Below, one piece after another: positions 1 to 5,028 of a stretch of 10,941 bases of DNA. Both the position numbers and the translations under genes were made by a program. The stretch spans positions 1 to 10,941 of the forward strand of contig JASIGS010000548.1 in assembly GCA_030052355.1 (NCBI GenBank). The letters run 5' to 3'. The stretch is from Streptosporangiaceae bacterium. GTDB taxonomy: Bacteria; Actinomycetota; Actinomycetes; Streptosporangiales; Streptosporangiaceae. The notes under the pieces are model-generated. The model was not told where the DNA came from and did not search any database. It saw only the letters and a list, made by a program, of their open reading frames with translations. Positions within the stretch are counted from its first letter, which is position 1. Every line of letters begins with the position of its first letter.

Positions 1-3
1 CGG

Positions 4-978
4 TCAGAGACCGGGCTCCGCGGTCGAGATGTCGTAGTTCTGGCCCCAGTACCACTGCGTGGCGTTCGAGCCAGGCACGAGGTGCGGGACCCCGGTCGGG
101 TCGGCGATCCACCAGCGCACCTGGTGCTGCATCCACGTCGGCAGCGTGGCGACCGACGCCTGCACCTGCGGCCACTCGGACTGCATGGTGTACAGGACCG
201 CGGTCGTGTGCGGGTCGGCGGTCAGCTTCTCGCTGACCCAGGTCGCGGCCATCGACGGCGTGGCGTCGCCCGGCTCGATGTCGAGCGCCTGCGCGTTGGG
301 GTCGGTGCCCTGGGTGTCGATCCACATCACGTTCCGGCCGGCCACCTGCGAGGCGGGGACCGCGAACGGGCCGGTCGCGTACGTCGCGACCTCGTGGTGC
401 GACGGGATCGCCGTCGGCGTGGTCGAGTCGAAGATGAGGAACGGCTTGTTCCACGCCTTGCTGTGCGACGCCGCCGTGGCCGGCCGGGCCGTGCGGCTGG
501 CGGACGCGGTATGCGCCGCAGCCGTCGCGTGCTGCCCGCGGCCCGACCCGACGGTCACCGCTGCCTGCTGCTGGGCAGGCACGGTGTGCGGGCTGGCGGA
601 ATTGGAGCCCGCCGGCCGGGTGCTCGCGGATGCGGGCGCGCTGGCCTGACCCGGCGTCGCGACGCTGGCGTGCACGGCCGGGTTGCTCGCCGCGCTGGCG
701 ACGGTCGCCGGTCCGCCCGTCAGGCCGAGGCCGAGACCGAGGCCGAGGCCGGTTGCCGCTACCGCGGCCGCCGATCCGATGGCCATGCCGGGGTGCATCC
801 GTGCGAGCTCGTATGTCTCGCCGGCACGGATCCGCGCGGTGCCGTAAGCCTGCGTGGCACGAGGCCGCGCAACGCGGTAAGCGTCGGTGGCATGAGTCCG
901 CGCGGAACCGTAAGCCGCAGTGGCACGAGTCCGTATAGAGCGGTATATGTCGTCGAATTGATGGCGTACTGAAGTCAT
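4..978 (-). CDS. Membrane-anchored protein with 11-residue repeats and a glycoside-hydrolase-like (GH25/DUF1906-type) outer domain
   Basis: This 324-residue protein starts at the ATG at 976-978, with a weak AGAGG site (990-994) 11 bases upstream. A GTG 48 bases further up (1024-1026) has no ribosome site. Seen in order: five 11-residue repeats (about residues 9-63) with Tyr and Arg at fixed places; one membrane helix (about 64-88) containing a Gly-Leu run; a long Ala/Ser/Thr/Pro linker (about 89-172); and a C-terminal domain (about 173-324). That domain has FLIFD near its start, a DIEPGD motif, VLYTMQSEWP, WWIADPTGVPHL and WYWGQNYDIS near its end. This spacing of a DIE motif, an aromatic WIA strand and a Q-Y-D-x-S ending recalls GH25 and DUF1906 TIM barrels, so a role at the peptidoglycan is inferred, with the Glu of DIEPGD as the possible catalytic residue. 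The basic repeats would lie in the cytoplasm. The family match is from memory of motifs and is moderate; activity is not shown. Confidence 0.8.
   Translation of the reverse strand: MTSVRHQFDDIYRSIRTRATAAYGSARTHATDAYRVARPRATQAYGTARIRAGETYELARMHPGMAIGSAAAVAATGLGLGLGLGLTGGPATVASAASNPAVHASVATPGQASAPASASTRPAGSNSASPHTVPAQQQAAVTVGSGRGQHATAAAHTASASRTARPATAASHSKAWNKPFLIFDSTTPTAIPSHHEVATYATGPFAVPASQVAGRNVMWIDTQGTDPNAQALDIEPGDATPSMAATWVSEKLTADPHTTAVLYTMQSEWPQVQASVATLPTWMQHQVRWWIADPTGVPHLVPGSNATQWYWGQNYDISTAEPGL
790..954 (-). repeat. Five tandem 33-bp repeats encoding an 11-residue motif
   Basis: Five consecutive 11-residue units are seen in the N-terminus of the 4-978 gene, residues 9-63. The consensus is T-x-A-Y-x-x-A-R-x-R-A; the units begin DDIYRSIR, TAAYGSAR, TDAYRVAR, TQAYGTAR and GETYELAR. 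Eleven-residue periodicity is typical of long amphipathic helices such as those of apolipoprotein, synuclein and LEA proteins. The Arg residues would lie along one face and the Tyr residues would recur every three helical turns. The DNA is also repetitive, with recurring cgtaag and gtggca words, so recent duplication is likely. Confidence 0.85.
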
Positions 979-1142
979 GGGGGGTTCAACCTCTGGTCGT
1001 GCGCTTGGGGGGCGCTCGGCGGGCACTCAGGGCACTGCCGGCCGGTGACCTGCACCTGGGGCTGCGGCAGAGCGCGCGGATGAGTCGCGGGTCAAGGCGA
1101 CGCGTTGCTTCGGGGGCAACTACCATCACACGCCTGGGTGCG

Positions 1143-1176
1143 TTCGGTTACTGTCTGTTAACAACGAGTAACCGAA
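1143..1176. promoter_or_regulatory. Perfect 9-bp inverted repeat, candidate operator
   Basis: TTCGGTTAC (1143-1151) and GTAACCGAA (1168-1176) are perfect reverse complements separated by 16 bases, with a GTTAAC palindrome (1157-1162) in the spacer. The arms are centred about 22 bases apart, roughly two helical turns, which suits a dimeric repressor. It could also fold as an RNA hairpin in the leader of the 4-978 gene. It lacks a T run, so a terminator is less likely. The regulator is unknown. Confidence 0.5.
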
Positions 1177-1194
1177 GACTTATGCCCGGAAACC

Positions 1195-1210
1195 TGTGAG
1201 CTGCGTCACA
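1195..1210. promoter_or_regulatory. CRP/GlxR-type binding site, TGTGA-N6-TCACA
   Basis: The sequence is TGTGA GCTGCG TCACA, a perfect match to the palindrome bound by cAMP receptor proteins, including actinobacterial Crp/GlxR. It lies between the exporter gene's hairpin (1222-1237) and the 4-978 gene, about 217 bp from that gene's ATG. It therefore most probably acts on a promoter near 1140-1165 reading leftwards. No convincing -10 box was found, so the promoter itself is not placed. Confidence 0.6.
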
Positions 1211-1221
1211 TGGAGGTTTCA

Positions 1222-1237
1222 CCCGCGCGACCGCGGG
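1222..1237 (-). terminator. GC hairpin downstream of the exporter gene
   Basis: CCCGCG, loop CGAC, CGCGGG form a 6-bp all-GC stem with a 4-base loop, about 26 bases past the exporter stop codon. There is no T run, as is common for actinobacterial terminators. Its place between the exporter and the CRP-type site fits an end-of-transcript role. Confidence 0.45.
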
Positions 1238-1262
1238 AAGACTGCCGCACCACGGCCTGGGC

Positions 1263-1868
1263 TCAGCCGGTGGCCGCGATGACGGCGGTGTAGACGCCCA
1301 GGCCAAGCAAGATGACCGCGGTGATCCTCCGGACCCACGCCACCGGGACAAAGCTCAGGCTCGTGGCGCCGACCGTCACCGCGATGGCTGACACCGTCCA
1401 GACGCCGAGCGTCGCGCCGGCGAATACCAGCACCGGGTTGTACCTGGCGGCGAGGTTAGCGGTCGTGATCTGGGTTATATCGCCCCATTCAGCGAGAAAG
1501 ATGACCACGAACGCGGTGGACGCGACCTTCAGGAAGGACGCGTCGCGGTCCGGTCCGCGCTGCGCCGCCTCGCCGTCGGCGTCGTCCTGGTCGCTGCCGC
1601 GCAGGCTCGACCACCCGAGATACGCCGCTGCGAGCACGAATATTCCGGCGACCACGCCGTCGACGACGGTATGGGGCAGCCGTGCCAGCAGCTGGCCGAC
1701 GGTGACGGCGATGGCCATCTGCACCGCAAACGCAGCCGCACATCCGGCCCACACCCAGGTGGCGCGGTAACGCGTTCCGAGCACCAAAGACGCGAACATC
1801 GACTTATCCGGCAATTCAGCCAGGAAGGTCAGCACGAAAGCGGTGCCGATGACGCCGGCGTACTGCAA
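1263..1868 (-). CDS. TMEM165/GDT1 (UPF0016) family cation exporter, probably Mn2+
   Basis: This 201-residue integral membrane protein carries the two family signatures, each in a repeat half: E18-L-P-D-K-S in the first half and E127-W-G-D-I-T-Q in the second. The acidic residues are the expected cation ligands in the membrane. About six hydrophobic helices are seen, three per half, with a hydrophilic loop at about 90-113 (DQDDADGEAAQRGPDRD) separating them. Length is usual for bacterial members. The family exports Mn2+ in bacteria (MneA type) and moves Ca2+/Mn2+ in eukaryotes. The start is TTG at 1866-1868: GGAGAG (1876-1881) lies 7 bases upstream, and no ATG or GTG fits before the first helix. 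The yybP-ykoY riboswitch in its leader independently supports Mn2+ as substrate. Ca2+ or another divalent ion cannot be excluded from sequence. Confidence 0.92.
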   Translation of the reverse strand: MQYAGVIGTAFVLTFLAELPDKSMFASLVLGTRYRATWVWAGCAAAFAVQMAIAVTVGQLLARLPHTVVDGVVAGIFVLAAAYLGWSSLRGSDQDDADGEAAQRGPDRDASFLKVASTAFVVIFLAEWGDITQITTANLAARYNPVLVFAGATLGVWTVSAIAVTVGATSLSFVPVAWVRRITAVILLGLGVYTAVIAATG

Positions 1869-1879
1869 AGCCCTGCTCT

Positions 1880-1903
1880 CCAGTCGGGTCTGCTACCGAC
1901 CGG
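1880..1903 (-). promoter_or_regulatory. Hairpin overlapping the exporter ribosome-binding site
   Basis: On the minus strand CCGGTCGG (1896-1903) pairs with CCGACTGG (1880-1887) across an 8-base loop. All eight positions pair if one G-U is allowed. The last two bases of the 3' arm are the first two G of the GGAGAG ribosome site (1876-1881). The hairpin can therefore partly hide that site and is a plausible expression platform for the riboswitch upstream. No pairing between it and the aptamer was worked out. Confidence 0.45.
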
Positions 1904-1934
1904 GATTTCGCGCGAGACCTCGGCCGGATCTCTC

Positions 1935-2035
1935 AACAGCCGAAGGTCTTGTCCGCCGCTCAACGCGACCCGGCTGGCCGGGCGCGTAAGCGCCGGGTAT
2001 GGCGGCCAGCCGACGGAAGGACTACTCCCCTTCAC
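1935..2035 (-). ncRNA. yybP-ykoY manganese riboswitch (cis-regulatory leader RNA)
   Basis: Read on the minus strand, the leader opens with GAAGGGGAGTAG (2033-2022), the conserved 5' box of this class. It then has a perfect 10-bp helix CGGCTGGCCG/CGGCCAGCCG (2003-2012 with 1971-1980) that encloses CCATACCCGG and a GGCGC-TTAC-GCGCC hairpin. It ends with GTTGAGCGG and AAGACCTTCGG (about 1965-1940), the conserved 3' box. GAAGG (2033-2029) can pair with CCTTC (1946-1942) to close the structure. These boxes are established hallmarks of Mn2+-sensing yybP-ykoY RNAs, which commonly control Mn2+ exporters of the MntP and MneA types; the next gene is such an exporter. High Mn2+ should raise expression. 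The match is from memory and was not scored with a covariance model. Confidence 0.87.
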
Positions 2036-2039
2036 GAGC

Positions 2040-2045
2040 AGTATA
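2040..2045 (-). promoter_or_regulatory. -10 box of the riboswitch-exporter transcript
   Basis: On the minus strand the hexamer TATACT is a near-consensus -10 box. Seven bases downstream is position 2032-2033, the very start of the riboswitch, so the transcript would begin with the aptamer and have a leader of about 165 bases. No good -35 hexamer is seen at the usual distance. Confidence 0.6.
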
Positions 2046-2085
2046 TCGGTCATCAAGCGCCGGCTCTCGGTAACTGGGTGCCGCG

Positions 2086-2097
2086 GTTACGCGTAAC
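2086..2097. promoter_or_regulatory. 12-bp perfect palindrome over the start of the zinc-ribbon gene
   Basis: GTTACGCGTAAC is fully palindromic and overlaps the TAACAT hexamer (2094-2099) that serves as a likely -10 box for the gene starting at 2106. A further GTAAC (2070-2074) gives three half-sites in 28 bases. Its position suggests a repressor operator. The protein that binds it is unknown. Confidence 0.45.
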
Positions 2098-2099
2098 AT
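2094..2099 (+). promoter_or_regulatory. -10 box for a leaderless transcript of the zinc-ribbon gene
   Basis: TAACAT fits TANNNT and is followed by 6 bases and then the GTG at 2106, so transcription would begin at the start codon itself. There is no Shine-Dalgarno sequence here, which agrees with a leaderless mRNA. No clear -35 is seen. Confidence 0.45.
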
Positions 2100-2105
2100 G
2101 GGCCG

Positions 2106-2750
2106 GTGGCCGATACAAGGACCTGCGACCGCTGCGGGGAGACGTTCACGCCGCGGCGCGAGCACGCCCGGTTCTGCTCCGCACGCTGCCGCGTGGCGTG
2201 GAACCGGGCGAACAGCTATGACCCTGCCGACGAGCTCAGTGCGCTGCAGTGGTCCGTCACCGCGATGAGCGACATGGCGAGCCGGCTTCCGAGGACGAGC
2301 GGGCTGGACAAGCCCCGGGCCCTCGGCGTGATCGGCGAAGCAGTCTGGCTGGTCACCATCGTGGACGCGACGCTTGTCCGCCATCATCCCGAGGCGTATG
2401 ACCGCGTTCTCGAGGAGTCAGAGCCCGCTGAGCGCGAGCTGATCGAGGGCACCCTGGCCGGGCTGAGGTTCGTCCGCAACCGGATCGGACTCGACTCCGA
2501 CCTTTCCGATCTCGTCCGGGCCAGCGACGCCGGCCACGGCGCCAGCGCGGGACGCGTCGCCAGCTGGGACTGGCGCCCCGCCCCAAAGCCGCGACTCGAC
2601 TGCCTCTCGGAGCGCGGGCAAGAGTGGGAGATGGCGCGTTACCGGGCCTACCAGGACCGGCTGGCGGGTGCTGCGGTATGCGAGACGTTCGGCCGGGCCG
2701 CCTCGTTCCTGCAGCGAGCTGCCGAACAGGCGACGTTCGCACTCCCCTGA
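2106..2750 (+). CDS. Conserved hypothetical protein with N-terminal Cys4 zinc ribbon
   Basis: This 214-residue protein has an N-terminal zinc-binding knuckle pair, C7-x2-C10 and C24-x3-C28, in the context CDRCGETFTP and HARFCSARCRVAWNRAN. Such FCS-like ribbons usually bind nucleic acid or a partner protein. The rest (about 40-214) looks mostly helical, charged and soluble, with two segments ending in aromatic residues (SAGRVASWDWRPAP and QEWEMARYRAYQDRL). I recognise no catalytic motif. The start is a GTG placed directly after a TANNNT box; the nearby ATG at 2098 is in another frame. It is transcribed away from the riboswitch-exporter unit and shares the 70-bp intergenic region with it. Similar short proteins occur widely in actinobacteria, but their function is unknown to me. 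Confidence 0.8.
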   Translation: MADTRTCDRCGETFTPRREHARFCSARCRVAWNRANSYDPADELSALQWSVTAMSDMASRLPRTSGLDKPRALGVIGEAVWLVTIVDATLVRHHPEAYDRVLEESEPAERELIEGTLAGLRFVRNRIGLDSDLSDLVRASDAGHGASAGRVASWDWRPAPKPRLDCLSERGQEWEMARYRAYQDRLAGAAVCETFGRAASFLQRAAEQATFALP

Positions 2751-3084
2751 CGCCGGGTCACCACCACTGCGCGGGAGGCTTCGGCCGACGCGGAACCGGA
2801 AGAACCCGACACCTGCGCAGCGACGGGAGCTAAGCGCCATACTTGCTGTTGGGAAACTGGCGCCCGGGACGGCGCCGACTTGACGGCGGAGGATCGCGGT
2901 CGGTTGGATTCCGGCGTGCGGTCGCGCGCTGTCTGCCCGGCTACACGCAGGGACCTTACGGCGCTCGACGGCTGATGGGCAGCAGATCACCCCTGCGGAC
3001 TGCTCGGATTTATGTTGCTAATCGGGATCTATGCCCTAGCGTGACTTAACGTTGACTTGATCCCGTTCAGGGAAGGAACCTTCT
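2751..3084. other. Intergenic region of 334 bp without a convincing gene
   Basis: No frame here has coding character: the short open frames are Arg/Gly/Pro-rich and lack ribosome sites. It holds one GC hairpin (GGCGCC at 2859-2864 and 2871-2876, 6-base loop, no T run), which might end transcription of the zinc-ribbon gene. Its last 80 bases are more AT-rich and contain the probable promoter and ribosome site of the FkbM gene. Confidence 0.5.
3015..3042 (+). promoter_or_regulatory. Possible promoter of the FkbM methyltransferase gene
   Basis: TTGCTA (3015-3020) and TAGCGT (3037-3042) are separated by 16 bases and lie in a locally AT-rich stretch 43 bases before the ATG. The match to -35 and -10 consensus is fair only. 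A TTGACT at 3052-3057 is too close to the start codon to serve unless the -10 lies at the gene's edge. Confidence 0.3.
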
Positions 3085-4245
3085 ATGGGCCTGTGGACCA
3101 CGAGCGACCCGGTCGAGCGGGACGGCGACGGCGCCGCAGGCATGACGGCTGGCGGTCAGCAGCTTCGGGAGGCCATGCACGTGGCTGTGCAGGGACGGGT
3201 CGCGGCGGCCACGGTGCTGGCGATCGCGCGGTACACCAGGTGGCTCGAGCCGGAGATGCTCGGCCTTTCCCGCCTGGTCGGGCCCGGCAGCGTCTGCATT
3301 GACGTCGGCGCCGCCGCAGGCCTTTATACCCTTCCGCTGTCGCGGCTGGCCGGACCGTCCGGTGTGGTGCACAGCATCGAGCCGCTGCCGTTTGCCTGGC
3401 CGGTGTGGAACCGCGTGCTGCGTGTGCGCACGTTCCCCAACGTCCGCCACCACGCCCTCGCCGTGGGATCCGAGCCGGGGACGGCCGACATGAGCGTGCC
3501 CATGGGCCGCTACGGCATGGTGACCGGCAGGTCCTTCATCAGCCAGCGATGCCGTGGCCTCGGCTCCAACGCGGAGTTCGCACGGCACATCAGCTACCCG
3601 GTGACGGTGGACACCCTGGACGGGATGTTCGCCGGGGAACTGAACCGGCTGGATTTCGTCAAGGTAGACGTCGAGGGCGCCGAACTGCACGTCCTCGAGG
3701 GCGGCGAGAAAATCATCGATGAGTTCAAGCCCACCATGCTGATCGAGATCGAGGCCCGCCACACGGTCAGGTACGAGTACGAGCCGAAGGACGTCGTGGG
3801 CTGGCTGACGGACCGCGGCTACTCCATGTACACCTGGCACGAGGGCTGGCAGAGCGCCAGCGCGGTCACCGCGCAGACGCGCAACTACCTGTTCCGTCAT
3901 CGCGAGCTGCCACCTCTCGCGCGGCAGTTACCGGTTGCCGATGCCGAACAGCCTTACCCCGTTGTGCCAGAGGACGCGCCGCAGCCAGTCGTCGCCGAGC
4001 CCGAGCTGGGCGAGCCCGTCGACCTGAGCCGCGAACGCGTGCGGAATCGTCGGGAAGTCCGACCCGAACACGATCCGGTCGCCCAGCGCTGCCACGCGGT
4101 CGGCGAGCCACGCCGGAGCCGGAGCAAGGTACGGCGGATCGGTGAAGACCATGGCCGTGTCGAGCCAGACGCCAGGGTGTTCCTCGGCCAGCGTCACGAA
4201 CTCCTCGTAGTCGGGGGCGCCGAGGTGCGCGATCACCAGCCGTAG
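3085..4245 (+). CDS. FkbM-family SAM-dependent methyltransferase with an antisense C-terminal tail
   Basis: The ATG at 3085 has a strong ribosome site, GGAAGGA (3071-3077). Residues about 65-273 form a class I methyltransferase of the FkbM family: CIDVGAAAGLYTLPL (71-85) is the SAM-binding motif I, HSIEPLPFAW (96-105) follows strand 2, TVDTLDG (174-180) and DFVKVDVEGAELHVLEGG (190-207) are the FkbM hallmark, and the domain ends near NYLFRHRE (about 267-274). FkbM proteins usually O-methylate sugars or polyketides; the substrate here is unknown, and no biosynthetic genes adjoin. After about residue 274 the frame stays open for 112 more codons to TGA at 4243-4245. Nearly all of that is antisense to the well-supported amidohydrolase, and its residues are Pro/Glu/Arg-rich without family similarity. 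A lost stop codon or a sequence error near 3905-3930 would explain it. The functional protein is probably about 275 residues plus this tail. Confidence 0.85.
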   Translation: MGLWTTSDPVERDGDGAAGMTAGGQQLREAMHVAVQGRVAAATVLAIARYTRWLEPEMLGLSRLVGPGSVCIDVGAAAGLYTLPLSRLAGPSGVVHSIEPLPFAWPVWNRVLRVRTFPNVRHHALAVGSEPGTADMSVPMGRYGMVTGRSFISQRCRGLGSNAEFARHISYPVTVDTLDGMFAGELNRLDFVKVDVEGAELHVLEGGEKIIDEFKPTMLIEIEARHTVRYEYEPKDVVGWLTDRGYSMYTWHEGWQSASAVTAQTRNYLFRHRELPPLARQLPVADAEQPYPVVPEDAPQPVVAEPELGEPVDLSRERVRNRREVRPEHDPVAQRCHAVGEPRRSRSKVRRIGEDHGRVEPDARVFLGQRHELLVVGGAEVRDHQP

Positions 4246-4800
4246 CCCGGGGAAGCGGCCGAGCAGCCGCCTGACCGGCGCGGCGCCGCACCACTGCGCG
4301 TTCCCCGAGCCGTCCGCGACGGCGCCCGCGTGCAGCACGACGGGCGTGCCCGCCTGCTCCAGCTGCGCCCAGGCGCTGTCCAGCCGTGGGTCGGTCGCGT
4401 CGAAGCCGCCCACCTGCAGGTGCACCTTGGCGCAGCGCGCCCCGGCCCGCAGGCAGCGCGCGGTCTCGGCGGCCACGCCCGGCTCCGGGTAGATCGTGAA
4501 CGACCCGATGACGGCCGGCTCGGCGGCCGCCATCGCCAGCGTGTGGTCGTTGAGGAACCGGAGCATGCCCGGCCGGTGCGGGTACGCCAGCGCGGTGTGG
4601 TGCCGGACGCCGGCCCGCGCCAGCGCCGCCAGCCGCTCTGGTGCGGGGGCGCGGTAGGTCACCGGCCAGGGCGGCGACAGGCGGTCGAACCAGTCCCAGA
4701 CTGCCTGCTGAAGACGGTCGGGCATGAAGTGGACGTGCGCGTCGACTATCCCGGGGACGCCGAGAGCCGCCAGGAAGGCGGGAACGTCGTCGTCTGTCAT
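3928..4800 (-). CDS. Amidohydrolase (Amidohydro_2, TIM-barrel metal-dependent hydrolase)
   Basis: This 290-residue protein has every metal-site motif of the amidohydrolase-2 group: D20-A-H22-V-H24-F, H157 in PVVLHAG, H192 in LVIAHLGAPD and D248 in VFGSDFPTIPH. K125-V-H127 lies on the strand between them. It ends with the usual WHNGVRLFGI. The group includes ACMSD-type decarboxylases and lactone or ester hydrolases, so the substrate is open. The start is chosen at ATG 4798-4800 because a TAGCCT -10 box lies exactly 7 bases upstream, the pattern of a leaderless mRNA, and because the 18 extra residues from the upstream ATG (4852-4854) are not family-like. It converges on the FkbM frame and overlaps it by 318 bp. 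Confidence 0.9.
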   Translation of the reverse strand: MTDDDVPAFLAALGVPGIVDAHVHFMPDRLQQAVWDWFDRLSPPWPVTYRAPAPERLAALARAGVRHHTALAYPHRPGMLRFLNDHTLAMAAAEPAVIGSFTIYPEPGVAAETARCLRAGARCAKVHLQVGGFDATDPRLDSAWAQLEQAGTPVVLHAGAVADGSGNAQWCGAAPVRRLLGRFPGLRLVIAHLGAPDYEEFVTLAEEHPGVWLDTAMVFTDPPYLAPAPAWLADRVAALGDRIVFGSDFPTIPHAFAAQVDGLAQLGLGDDWLRRVLWHNGVRLFGIGNR

Positions 4801-4807
4801 CGTCAGC

Positions 4808-4813
4808 AGGCTA
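4808..4813 (-). promoter_or_regulatory. -10 box for a leaderless amidohydrolase transcript
   Basis: On the minus strand TAGCCT is followed by GCTGACG and then the ATG at 4800. The TANNNT-N7-ATG spacing puts the transcript start on the start codon. No Shine-Dalgarno sequence precedes this ATG. The -35 region is not recognisable. Confidence 0.5.
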
Positions 4814-4872
4814 GGCCATGTGCTTGAGGTCCTGGCGGCCCGGACTGGCGCCATCCGACCTGCTCATCTCCG

Positions 4873-4901
4873 TTGACCATGGCGGCACGCCCGGCCAGGC
4901 T
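4873..4901 (+). promoter_or_regulatory. Possible promoter of the eight-helix membrane protein gene
   Basis: TTGACC (4873-4878) is a good -35 match. At 17 bases the -10 would be CAGGCT (4896-4901), which keeps only the A and last T of TANNNT. It would give a leader of about 120 bases. Weak support. Confidence 0.25.
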
Positions 4902-5028
4902 GGACGTAGCCTGATGCCGTCGTGGCAGACAGACCGGGATCAGCAATGCCGGAGGAACCGTCCAGGCAACGTGCAGGTCGCATTCCTACGCTCGGGGGCG
5001 ACGCAGGGAACGGGAAGGAACAATAGTC

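Noticed and set aside
82..972. A 296-codon open frame on the plus strand
   Set aside because: It is extremely Arg/Gly-rich and antisense to the repeat-bearing envelope protein; no ribosome site or recognisable domain.
979..1262. A possible c-di-AMP (ydaO) riboswitch before the envelope protein gene
   Set aside because: Such RNAs often precede actinobacterial wall-hydrolase genes, but I could not find the conserved boxes here; only the inverted repeat and the CRP-type site are supported.
2898..2910. GGTTGGATTCC, resembling a tRNA T-loop
   Set aside because: No matching acceptor stem, D-arm or anticodon arm can be drawn around it, so it is not a tRNA.
2843..3049. A 68-codon plus-strand frame in the gap before the FkbM gene
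   Set aside because: No ribosome site, Arg/Gly-rich product, no conserved motif, and it ends inside the region that looks like a promoter.
3067..3900. A 277-codon open frame on the minus strand
   Set aside because: It is antisense to the core of the FkbM methyltransferase and has no recognisable domain.
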